Shown here piece after piece: positions 15,210 through 22,293 of a stretch of 32,635 nt of DNA; the first letter of the stretch is position 1; every line of letters begins with the position of its first letter. Source of the stretch: a virus. The translations under genes were made by a program, and so were the position numbers. The stretch is taken from IMG/VR virus record IMGVR_UViG_3300010410_000006, positions 1 through 32,635 of that record. One strand, written 5' to 3'. The notes under the pieces were generated by a model. It did not search any database, was not told the DNA's origin, and saw only the letters and a program-made list of their open reading frames with translations.

Positions 15210-15960
15210 ATAATTCTTCCTCGTCCAGATCAAAACCGTATACAATATCACTTCTAAACCCATTTAATAAAATTTCTTCATATTTACCCTGTGATATTGT
15301 GTCTTTTGTTTTAAGCTCCTCAGCTAACTTAATGTACTTCCCAAAAGTAGCATACTGCTTATCTTCTGGAGTGGGTGTATATAATTCATCATCATATCCA
15401 AGTCTTCTAGCTGAAGATATTATTCCGGTTTTCATAGTACTCGTTGTAGCTTTTGTTAAATACCCATCATTTATTAATCTCCATAGTGTAGCTTGCCTAC
15501 TGATACCAAAATTTTGTTCGATTTTTACAATATCTTCTATGTTAAGTTCTTGTTTTTCTTTTCCAAGCTTATTTTTTATAAAATAAGATAACGCTTCATA
15601 AGGAGCTAAAAAATACGATGCAAACATATCTGCTTCCTTCTCCTGAGGATCCTTGTTCGTTTCAAGATCTGTAAAGCAAACTATACTATTAAAATCTTCA
15701 TGATAAAATAGATGATAAAGCTCATGTGCTATTGTAAAACGCTGTCTACCATAAGTAGATTTTGAATTAACTCCGATGATTTTATTTTTTCCGTCTCTAA
15801 TACAAATACCGCTTAATCGACTACTCATGGGATAAAACACGATTGTTAAATCATCGTTATTATGGATTAGTGAGAATATATCTATTGGGGAATTAGAGTC
15901 TTCACCAAATTGTTTTCTTAAATTTATGGCTTCACTGTTTAGTTCAATTTTTTCTTTCAA
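15202..15960 (-). CDS. ImmA/IrrE-family metallopeptidase
   Basis: A 252-aa zinc protease. The signature FTIAHELYHLFYH gives HExxH with His79, Glu80 and His83, and the later EKEADMFASYFLAP supplies the third zinc ligand Glu109. Such proteins cleave XRE repressors (ImmA on ImmR in ICEBs1, IrrE on DdrO) and so induce downstream genes. It starts with TTG at 15960: GAGGGGG is 8 nt upstream and no better start exists. The XRE stop is only 3 nt before. C-terminal residues 150-250 are an extra domain, longer than minimal ImmA. The substrate is probably the XRE protein directly upstream. Confidence 0.85.
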   Translation of the reverse strand: MKEKIELNSEAINLRKQFGEDSNSPIDIFSLIHNNDDLTIVFYPMSSRLSGICIRDGKNKIIGVNSKSTYGRQRFTIAHELYHLFYHEDFNSIVCFTDLETNKDPQEKEADMFASYFLAPYEALSYFIKNKLGKEKQELNIEDIVKIEQNFGISRQATLWRLINDGYLTKATTSTMKTGIISSARRLGYDDELYTPTPEDKQYATFGKYIKLAEELKTKDTISQGKYEEILLNGFRSDIVYGFDLDEEELYD

Positions 15961-15963
15961 GAT

Positions 15964-16302
15964 TTATTCCCCCTCAAGTAAACCTTCCATAAATCTTAGG
16001 TTAAGCGCAATTTTATTCATGGCCGCTATAGTATACAAATCCTCTGTAGCAACACTCTTTGCTCTAAGAGCTATTGGCATTTGTTCGAATTCACTAGACT
16101 CGTTCACAAAATAATCCATAGTGCATCCAAAAAGCTCCGCAGCTTTATCCAATATCTCAACACTAAACTGCCTTTCTCCTTTTTCACATTTTGAAATATA
16201 GCTCTGATCAACATCTAAATATTCAGCCATAACACCTTGTTTGAAACCATTCATTTTCCGTAATTCTTTAAATCTTTTTGCAACTAATTCAAAATTTAAC
16301 AT
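15964..16302 (-). CDS. XRE-family repressor
   Basis: A 112-aa regulator with an N-terminal helix-turn-helix (RFKELRKMNGFKQGVMAEYL, then DVDQSYISKCEKGER) and a short C-terminal helical tail. It precedes the ImmA protease by 3 nt, the ImmR/ImmA arrangement. GGAGG lies before the ATG, and a near-consensus promoter with a long inverted repeat is directly upstream, so it probably represses its own operon. In a prophage it could be a lysogeny repressor, but its position inside the late region next to a PIN gene fits better with a self-regulated accessory module. Confidence 0.85.
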   Translation of the reverse strand: MLNFELVAKRFKELRKMNGFKQGVMAEYLDVDQSYISKCEKGERQFSVEILDKAAELFGCTMDYFVNESSEFEQMPIALRAKSVATEDLYTIAAMNKIALNLRFMEGLLEGE

Positions 16303-16324
16303 AGCTACACCTCCTCTTTACTAT

Positions 16325-16353
16325 ATTATATGTTAGTGTTGTCATAAATTCAA
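16325..16353 (-). promoter_or_regulatory. promoter of XRE-ImmA-PIN operon
   Basis: On the minus strand, -35 TTGAAT (16353-16348), 17-bp spacer and a perfect -10 TATAAT (16330-16325), about 20 nt before the XRE ribosome binding site. It is the best sigma-A-type promoter in the window. Confidence 0.8.
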
Positions 16354-16380
16354 CTAATTATTATAATAAATTTATGACAA
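16339..16380. promoter_or_regulatory. 12-bp inverted-repeat operator
   Basis: TTGTCATAAATT at 16339-16350 and AATTTATGACAA at 16369-16380 are perfect inverted repeats with 18 bp between. The proximal arm covers the promoter spacer and touches the -35, so binding of a dimeric repressor would block RNA polymerase. The XRE protein of the operon is the obvious candidate. Confidence 0.7.
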
Positions 16381-16413
16381 TTTTTTAATTTGAGATATTG
16401 CTATTTTTCTTTT

Positions 16414-16454
16414 AAAAAAAGATATAGAAAAAGCTCCAGTGCATTTACTAGAGC
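16414..16454 (-). terminator. rho-independent terminator of late leader RNA
   Basis: Minus strand: GCTCTAGT-AAATGC-ACTGGAGC (16454-16433) is an 8-bp stem with one G-U pair. The G-U shows that it is meant for RNA of this strand. TTTTT follows at once, and a second run of seven T lies at 16420-16414. It should stop transcripts from the late promoter or from the DUF1492 operon. Confidence 0.75.
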
Positions 16455-16554
16455 CTGCGTCCTATGGATACTGCGTTTCCTAAGAATCGTATCGATCTAG
16501 CTTAGGCGTATGCTACAGCATATGATGTTCTAGGATATTTTCTATATCTTTACA
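16421..16554 (-). ncRNA. candidate structured late leader/small RNA
   Basis: A transcript starting about 7 nt after the -10 at 16566-16561 and ending at the terminator would be roughly 130 nt and nearly fully folded. The 11-bp terminal arms (GATATAGAAAA 16421-16431 and its complement 16538-16548) enclose TCCTA/TAGGA (16531-16535 with 16460-16464). Inside are the hairpins TATGC/GCATA (16509-16522) and CCTAAG/CTTAGG with inner ATCG/CGAT (16479-16506). No open reading frame with a ribosome binding site fits. I do not recognise a known RNA class. An alternative reading is a miniature inverted-repeat element, but there is no clear target duplication. Confidence 0.45.
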
Positions 16555-16560
16555 CCATAT

Positions 16561-16605
16561 ACTATAACATGGGTACCTACTGACATTCACTGACATTTAC
16601 TGACA
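16561..16605 (-). promoter_or_regulatory. putative late promoter with three activator repeats
   Basis: Three tandem 10-bp repeats TGTCAGTNNN (16605-16576 on the minus strand) start inside the last codons of the DUF1492-like gene and end 9 bp before a -10-like TATAGT (16566-16561). They cover the -35 region, where no consensus -35 is seen. This is the layout of an activator-dependent promoter, and the regulator gene lies immediately upstream, as with ArpU/RinA-type late switches. Confidence 0.6.
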
Positions 16606-17016
16606 CGTTTTCATCCTTTCGAATTCTTTTAATGCTTTTCCGTGGATTCGATAAACAGTCCGAGGATCATATCCCATAGATGCAGCAATCTCGTCCCAGC
16701 TCTTGCCTCCTAAGTATCTGAGTTCTAACAAGAGCTGCTGATTCAAATCATCCATGCTATTAATTGTGTCTTGGATTTCTTTTTTCAAATCAATCAAATG
16801 CTCAATGTCCCCGCTGAGTTCATTCTCTAGATCAAGTATTTTCACAATCGTATTTTCCATTTTGCTTTTGGGAGTATTGCCACCACTCACTCTTTCTTCT
16901 GTAAAGCTTGATGTTACTTTCATTGATAAACTCATAAGGGCTTCGAGTTGCTCTCTTTTATTATTGATCATCTGATCAAGCCAGATAGCCTGATTCAAAT
17001 ATTCCTTTGCATTCAT
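16597..17016 (-). CDS. ArpU/DUF1492-like late transcription regulator
   Basis: A 139-aa protein: a coiled-coil N-terminal two thirds (MNAKEYLNQAIWLDQMINNK, then LENELSGDIEHLIDLKKEI) and a C-terminal sigma-region-4-like helix-turn-helix (LLLELRYLGGKSWDEIAASM, DPRTVYRIHGKALKEF). This is the build of DUF1492/ArpU/RinA-like proteins that switch on packaging and structural genes. It is the last gene of the early operon, and its own 3' end begins a set of TGTCAGT repeats that may be its binding site. GGAGG precedes the ATG. Confidence 0.8.
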   Translation of the reverse strand: MNAKEYLNQAIWLDQMINNKREQLEALMSLSMKVTSSFTEERVSGGNTPKSKMENTIVKILDLENELSGDIEHLIDLKKEIQDTINSMDDLNQQLLLELRYLGGKSWDEIAASMGYDPRTVYRIHGKALKEFERMKTCQ

Positions 17017-17018
17017 GT

Positions 17019-17246
17019 CTACACCTCCACATCATCTAACAGGCGCATCTTTCCGTTATAATACAGCTCCATGATATTTCTCTTTAAAGCCGGATCAAAA
17101 GAATTAATTCTTTTTAACACTTTCTTTCTATCTTCTTCAAGCTGCTCTCTTGTTTTAAAAAACGGACAACCTTCTCCCTGGCACTTCTTGACTTTAAGTA
17201 CATTACATTTTCCTTTGTTATATGCAAAACATTTCTCTTCCATCAT
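17019..17246 (-). CDS. small Cys-rich phage protein
   Basis: A 75-aa protein starting MMEEKCFAYNKGKCNVL at 17246, where the start overlaps the stop of the upstream gene (TAATG). GGAGG lies 9 nt upstream. Five cysteines in the first ~30 residues (CFAYNKGKC, KKCQGEGCPF) could bind a metal, followed by a helical region with REQLEEDRKKVLKRI. It is often found next to DUF1492-like regulators in clostridial phages; function unknown. Confidence 0.7.
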   Translation of the reverse strand: MMEEKCFAYNKGKCNVLKVKKCQGEGCPFFKTREQLEEDRKKVLKRINSFDPALKRNIMELYYNGKMRLLDDVEV

Positions 17247-17674
17247 TATCTTGCACCTCCTGTTTCTTCGCACTGGGTTGTGAAGTATCTAATGGGAATG
17301 TTCCATCTCTTAGCTCTTGCAATCTCAATACTCATGCCTGTTGAAATCCTATCCCCAAAGACCCATAGCTCATGGCATCTGCTTAAGAGTATTAGACCCA
17401 TATCAATTCCAAGCTGTCTTTCTTCTGGATCATCTTCTTCAAGAAACTGTGGGTACATCAAATGTGGAATTATCGGAACGACTTTCTGAACTACTGCATA
17501 CCGTCCATATCTTCTTGCTCGTCTGCTATTGGTTTCAATATCTCCGGCAAAGGGACTGCAGATAAATACAAGTTTCTTACGCTTTCTTTGCTTTTCTTCT
17601 TTCTCCATATTGGTTAAGGCCTCATAAACCGTTGGGTCATGATAGCCTTCAGAATTAAATTTATTGACGCTCAT
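17246..17674 (-). CDS. DUF4406/nucleoside deoxyribosyltransferase-like protein
   Basis: A 142-aa Rossmann-like protein. The motif KLVFICSPFAGDIETN after ~32 residues, the conserved HLMYPQFLEEDDPEERQLGI segment, then ELWVFGDRISTGMSIEI are typical of DUF4406-type proteins, relatives of nucleoside 2-deoxyribosyltransferases and the SLOG fold. A nucleotide or nucleotide-derived ligand is likely; the phage substrate is unknown. It starts 3 nt after the SNF2 gene stop and overlaps the next start. Confidence 0.75.
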   Translation of the reverse strand: MSVNKFNSEGYHDPTVYEALTNMEKEEKQRKRKKLVFICSPFAGDIETNSRRARRYGRYAVVQKVVPIIPHLMYPQFLEEDDPEERQLGIDMGLILLSRCHELWVFGDRISTGMSIEIARAKRWNIPIRYFTTQCEETGGAR

Positions 17675-17676
17675 TT

Positions 17677-19077
17677 TTATCCTCCATTTCTTAAGTTATC
17701 AATCCTGGCTCTAACTGCTTCAATCAAAGCGCTTTGGCCAGTGTCTTTATTATCAAGTGCCATCATCACTCTGCCATCGATGGTATCTTTGGCTAAGATA
17801 TGATGAATCACTACTGTTTGCTTTTGTCCTTGTCGCCAAAGTCTGGCATTGGCTTGCTGGTAAAGCTCAAGGCTCCAGGTCATTCCAAACCAAATGATAG
17901 TAGAGCCACCCTCTTGAAGGTTGAGTCCATGTCCAGCTGAAGCCGGATGACAAAGGGCAATTTTCATTTCTCCTCGGTTCCATCTATCAATATCTTCAGA
18001 AGTATTAATATCTCCTGTATCAAATTTCTCTTTGATTCGATCACGCTCATGTCTAAAGCCATAGTAGATGAGAACCGGTTTTCCATTGGCTGCTTCAATC
18101 AGATCCTCTAAGGCCTCCATTTTTCTATCATGTATCTGGTGTACATCTCCGTACTCGTCATAGACTGTTCCGCCTGACATCTGCAGAAGCTTATTTGAAA
18201 GCACCGCAGCATTGGCCGCATCCACATCACTATCCTCTAAAGGAAGAAGCAAATCTCTTTCAAGCTTTCTGTAAAGCTTCATTTCCTTTTCTGACAGGTC
18301 TACTTCAACTTTGTTGAAGATAATCTCCGGCATTTTTAAATACTCTAGTGCTTTCATACTGATACAGATATCTGAAATCTTGTTATAGATTTTCTCCTCG
18401 GCATCCTCATTAAGAGCATAGTCTGTAGGGATACCACCGTTCACATATTTCTGTGGGTGAAAGTATCTGCTGCGGTAACCAGTATAGGTCCTCCCAAGTC
18501 TCTCCCCACCATCTAAAAGATAAATCTGACTCCAAATATCCAAGAGGCCATTAGGAGCAGGCGTTCCGGTAAGGCCCACAATACGTTTGATTTTATGCCT
18601 GACCTTCTTCAGAGCCCTAAACCTTTTAGCAGAGGGTGATTTAAAACTTGAAATTTCATCGATGATCACCATATCAAAGGGCCAGTCGTTTTTATAAAAG
18701 TCCACAATCCAAGGTACATTTTCTCTGTTGATGGTGTAGATATCTGCTTTTTTATATAAAGCCATAGTCCGCTCTTTTTTACTACCTAGCACTTTGGAAA
18801 CACGAAGCCCCTTTAGATGCTTCCACTTAAGAACTTCATCAAGCCATGTGGTATTTGCTACCCTGAGTGGAGCAATCACCAAGACCTTGGATACTTCAAA
18901 ACGGTCATGCATGAGATCCACAAGAGCGGTTAAAGTAATGACACTCTTGCCTAATCCCATGTCTAAAAAAAGCCCTGCTGATGTGTTTTCTAAAATAAAA
19001 TCTGTACAGTGGGTCTGATATTCATGAGGGTGATACGGTAATCTCATTTTAGGTAATACTACAGCCGGCAATGCCAT
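17677..19077 (-). CDS. SNF2-family DEAD-like helicase
   Basis: A 466-aa SF2 ATPase of the compact phage SNF2 type. Motif I is FLDMGLGKSVITL, motif II IIDEISSFKSP (DEIS box), motif III GLTGTPAPNGL, and motif VI QANARLWRQGQ. GGAGG lies 8 nt before the ATG at 19077, giving MALPAVVLPKMRLPYHPHEY. It overlaps the VRR-NUC gene by about 29 nt, so the nuclease and helicase are translated together and may act on the same branched DNA during replication or recombination. Confidence 0.9.
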   Translation of the reverse strand: MALPAVVLPKMRLPYHPHEYQTHCTDFILENTSAGLFLDMGLGKSVITLTALVDLMHDRFEVSKVLVIAPLRVANTTWLDEVLKWKHLKGLRVSKVLGSKKERTMALYKKADIYTINRENVPWIVDFYKNDWPFDMVIIDEISSFKSPSAKRFRALKKVRHKIKRIVGLTGTPAPNGLLDIWSQIYLLDGGERLGRTYTGYRSRYFHPQKYVNGGIPTDYALNEDAEEKIYNKISDICISMKALEYLKMPEIIFNKVEVDLSEKEMKLYRKLERDLLLPLEDSDVDAANAAVLSNKLLQMSGGTVYDEYGDVHQIHDRKMEALEDLIEAANGKPVLIYYGFRHERDRIKEKFDTGDINTSEDIDRWNRGEMKIALCHPASAGHGLNLQEGGSTIIWFGMTWSLELYQQANARLWRQGQKQTVVIHHILAKDTIDGRVMMALDNKDTGQSALIEAVRARIDNLRNGG

Positions 19078-19339
19078 CAACCACACCTCCTATATCCTTA
19101 GGATCATCTAGGCAATAAACCAAAAACCCTAGCCCTTCCAGCTCACTTTTTCGCTTTATTTGATTCGGTCTCATCTTCTTTCCCGGTGCTTTAACTTCTA
19201 CAAAGCCTATCTTGCTACCAGGCAGAAGCACCAGCCGGTCAGGCACCCCATTTAATCCTGGGGATATGAATTTGTAGGCCCTGCCACCTCTTCTTTTTAC
19301 TTCTCTTACAAGCTTTTGCTCTAATTCTTTTTCCGTCAC
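19049..19339 (-). CDS. VRR-NUC domain nuclease
   Basis: A 96-aa PD-(D/E)xK-type nuclease: RGGRAYKFISPGLNGVPDRL followed by GKIGFVEVKAPGKKM, with catalytic Asp in VPDR and Glu-x-Lys in VEVK. Stand-alone VRR-NUC proteins of phages resolve Holliday-like structures. The likely start is GTG at 19339, 8 nt after TGAGG; a GTG at 19348 lies on that ribosome binding site. It is the first gene after the putative origin. Confidence 0.9.
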   Translation of the reverse strand: MTEKELEQKLVREVKRRGGRAYKFISPGLNGVPDRLVLLPGSKIGFVEVKAPGKKMRPNQIKRKSELEGLGFLVYCLDDPKDIGGVVDGIAGCSIT

Positions 19340-19507
19340 TTCTTTCACCTCAATTTATTTCATGTTCATTGCTGTCGTTGGTTCATCATTGTTGTTGGTT
19401 TTTTGCTGCCTAACTTTTCATTATTTTCTGCTCCGTTGTTTTCAGCTTTTCATCTTTAATTGACATATAGTTCACCTTAAAACCCACCCTACTTTTCATC
19501 TTTTTTA
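19340..19507. other. gene-poor spacer between VRR-NUC and origin
   Basis: No clear gene. On the minus strand, a short frame from an ATG at 19466 (AAGGTGA upstream) to TAG at 19410 would give an 18-aa peptide, or 29 aa from 19499. The coding signal is too weak to call. Confidence 0.5.
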
Positions 19508-19765
19508 CTGTAATTAAGTCTGTAATTATCTCTGTAATTAAGGGGTTAAAAACTCTTACGCGCGGATATGTACGTAATTATCTATATATTGCTATATATT
19601 AACTACTACTTCTCCATTAGTTTATTTTGATTACATAATTACAAATTACCTTTAACCCCTTATGATTACAGCGTTTTAGCTTGTAATTAAGTTTGTAATT
19701 ATCTTTTGGCTAATTACCTTAATTGCATTTGGGTGTAATCTTAATTACGGTTCTTGTAATTTAGA
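19508..19765. other. iteron cluster, likely replication origin
   Basis: Three perfectly phased 12-bp iterons CTGTAATTAAGT, CTGTAATTATCT and CTGTAATTAAGG lie at 19508-19543; two more, TTGTAATTAAGT and TTGTAATTATCT, lie at 19681-19704. Further ATTAC/GTAAT half-sites occur between and after (to about 19765, overlapping the primase-helicase stop). AAGGGGTTAAA (19540-19550) and TTTAACCCCTT (19651-19661) form an 11-bp inverted repeat around a very AT-rich centre (CTATATATTGCTATATATTA). This is how initiator-bound origins look. It lies directly downstream of the VapE-like primase-helicase gene. Confidence 0.65.
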
Positions 19766-22205
19766 TTTCTTCCTGATCCTGGTCATTTACCTGACTCTCA
19801 GCCCTGCAAAATGTCTTTTGATTTCCGTAAATCGGGAACCTCGTCTGGCCTTGTTTATTGCCTGAATAAGTTTCCCATCCACCAATGCGCATAAGCACTC
19901 CGATGATTTCAAAAGAATCTTGCCTTCTCAAATTTGCTTTGTCTTTACCTAAACACTCGCACCAGATTTCATGGACACATACTTTTTCTCTTTTCTTAGC
20001 ACCAATCGGTACTGTATCACCAAATTCACTTTCTCCCGCTAGAAAACTTCTTCTTTCATAAAGATCCATATTGTCCCATTTTTCTGGCAGTAAAGTTTCA
20101 ATGTAATCGCTGATAAGTCCTTCTCTATCATCTGCTTCCATCGCATCTCTTTGTTCTTCAAATGCAATTTTCTCTTCTTCGGCTGATAATATTAAGGTTT
20201 CACCATCTCGATACTGCTGAAGTGCTTCAGCCCATATCTGATCAACGTCTTCCATTTCCCACACACTTTTCTTTCCACGATTGACCCTCACCGGCCAGAA
20301 CCTTCTATTTCCTGTAATGTCTCTTAAAAAGCCACTAATGTTATTAGTGCTGCCCACGACAATGCATTGTCTAGGATGATTTTCAACATTAATACCGTAG
20401 CTTTGTCTAAATTTATCGTCTGTTCTTGTAATAAAGGATTTTACAGTCTCTACATCCATTTTTCGAAGGCCTGCAAGTTCTCCCAGTTCTAAAATCCAAT
20501 AACCTTGAAGCTTCTCTGCACCAGCCTTATCTCTCATATCTGAAACAGTTAAACTATCTGAAAACCACTGTCCACCTAGCTTGGCAAAGAAAGTTGACTT
20601 TCCAATTCCCTGCGGACCATTAAGAACTAAAATGTAATCAAATTTTGTTCCAGGTTCATAAATTCTTGCTACTGCTGCTACCATAGTCTTTCGCATTACT
20701 GCCTTGGTGTAGTTGTTATCTTCTGCTCCTAGATAATCGATAAGGAGCTTATCCACTCTCTTGGTTCCGTCCCAAACCGGCAGCCCCTCAAGGTAATCTT
20801 TAATGGGATGAAACATTCTCTCTGAAGCAGCTGTGATAAGAGCGTCTTTAACTTTAGCCGGTGACCAAATGCTGTAATGTCTATCAAGATACATCTTAAG
20901 ATTTGAATGATCTGAATCATTCCAACCACCTTTGACTTGTTCCCACGGAAGTGGCTCATTAACATCCATTAGCTGCTTCATCTGGTTATAGGCGATGCCC
21001 TTAAGTCTAGGATCATGCCTCATTATTATTAAGATGTTTGTTGGTGTATCCTTTACGGATCCGTTTTTATTAACTTCTAGCTGAAGTTGCCATGTAAGGT
21101 CATCGTCTTTTTCATCTTGTTCGCTTACATCTTCCTCAGATTCACCCTCATCTTCTGCTTCAAACTCCTCTTTCATCTCTTCAGCTCGCTCTTTGGCCAG
21201 TTGCTTTTTCACCTTTTCATCCTCTGTACAAAACTCAAGCATTGCCTTTACCGATGGAATCTGTTTTCTCTCGTCTGCATTTTCATCAAGGTCTCCAAAC
21301 CGGTGAATCCTCACAAGGTCAAATGCGTTACAAAGATGACCGCAAGCCGGATCCGTCGCATGGTGTGAATAAGCGTACTTGCTGCTATAAATGACAACCC
21401 CTGCAGTAGAGTCAGCTGGAATATAGTCATATCTCTCCGGCATTACACTTGGCTGATAGACATCTTTTAGATATTTTTCAATAGCGTCTTCAATGGTATA
21501 GCTCCTACAGAATGCTCCTATAAGGCCCTCTTTTCTGATTGGATCCGCCTGTTTTTTCATCAATCTATCCAAAAGCTTTTTCTGCCTCGATGACACTGGC
21601 CATGATGATGAGTCCTGCCATTTGTCGTACTGGTTTAAAACCGTATCCGGGATTAAGAATTCTCCCTTTATCTCTCTGAAAAAATACTCTCCATCGCTAG
21701 AAGTGCTAGGCCAGTACATAAGCCTGTTTGGTTCATAGGTCGTATCATCAAAAATCTCTATATCAATTTCCTTAGCGAGCATTCTGCTGATAGCCTGGTA
21801 CTCATCTGCTGTAACCGCCCTTGATAGTGGAATGATGAGTCTAAGTCTTGGCTTTTCCGGTGTATGTTTATGGGTAGAGTAAATGCAGGAAGCATATCCG
21901 TATAAAATCTCCATATTTTCAGCTATGGCTATAGCATCATCTGCATGATCTATATCCAGACTTAGCATGGAACGATTAATGACGCTGGCTTTCGTTCTTC
22001 TTCCATCTTTAAGCTGCCCGGCTACGAAGCCGCCCACATCTTTTACATTGTCTTGCTGGTATTTCTTCATTTTCAGGTACTCTTCCTGAGTTTCGCTGGT
22101 GACGGTAGTTTGGGAGAGCTTTTCTACAAACTCCTCCCAGGACACCGCCTGTTGTTTCCAAAATTTATCTTTACGGCTGTTGCCTGTTGAAATAATAAAT
22201 TTCAT
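19761..22205 (-). CDS. VapE-like primase-helicase
   Basis: An 814-aa replication protein of the virulence-associated E type. The N-terminal ~250 residues look like an archaeo-eukaryotic primase-like domain (MLSLDIDHADDAI with the acidic pair; PRLRLIIPLSRAV). A very acidic linker follows (EEFEAEDEGESEEDVSEQDE). The C-terminal SF3-like ATPase has Walker A LNGPQGIGKSTFFAKLGG, Walker B ILELGELAG, a sensor-like VVGSTNNISGFL and the arginine-rich ITGNRRFWPVRV. It probably opens and primes the origin whose repeats begin at its own stop codon. GGAGG precedes the ATG. Confidence 0.88.
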   Translation of the reverse strand: MKFIISTGNSRKDKFWKQQAVSWEEFVEKLSQTTVTSETQEEYLKMKKYQQDNVKDVGGFVAGQLKDGRRTKASVINRSMLSLDIDHADDAIAIAENMEILYGYASCIYSTHKHTPEKPRLRLIIPLSRAVTADEYQAISRMLAKEIDIEIFDDTTYEPNRLMYWPSTSSDGEYFFREIKGEFLIPDTVLNQYDKWQDSSSWPVSSRQKKLLDRLMKKQADPIRKEGLIGAFCRSYTIEDAIEKYLKDVYQPSVMPERYDYIPADSTAGVVIYSSKYAYSHHATDPACGHLCNAFDLVRIHRFGDLDENADERKQIPSVKAMLEFCTEDEKVKKQLAKERAEEMKEEFEAEDEGESEEDVSEQDEKDDDLTWQLQLEVNKNGSVKDTPTNILIIMRHDPRLKGIAYNQMKQLMDVNEPLPWEQVKGGWNDSDHSNLKMYLDRHYSIWSPAKVKDALITAASERMFHPIKDYLEGLPVWDGTKRVDKLLIDYLGAEDNNYTKAVMRKTMVAAVARIYEPGTKFDYILVLNGPQGIGKSTFFAKLGGQWFSDSLTVSDMRDKAGAEKLQGYWILELGELAGLRKMDVETVKSFITRTDDKFRQSYGINVENHPRQCIVVGSTNNISGFLRDITGNRRFWPVRVNRGKKSVWEMEDVDQIWAEALQQYRDGETLILSAEEEKIAFEEQRDAMEADDREGLISDYIETLLPEKWDNMDLYERRSFLAGESEFGDTVPIGAKKREKVCVHEIWCECLGKDKANLRRQDSFEIIGVLMRIGGWETYSGNKQGQTRFPIYGNQKTFCRAESQVNDQDQEEI

Positions 22206-22293
22206 GGTGTCCTCCTTCTTTCTTTATTGTTAGTGCGTCTTACTTGAATATCAAAATCTAATAATGAGATGCTTACCTCTCAAGCATTTGGCA

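Noticed and set aside
16421-16548. Miniature transposable element with 11-bp terminal inverted repeats, or a tRNA-like element
   Set aside because: No target duplication flanks the arms, and inner pairing plus terminator and promoter position fit a transcript better. A T-arm and anticodon arm are not visible. A MITE origin is not fully excluded.
19410-19499. 18-29 aa open frame between VRR-NUC and origin
   Set aside because: Weak ribosome binding site, very short, overlapped by the repeat-rich spacer; not supportable without conservation.
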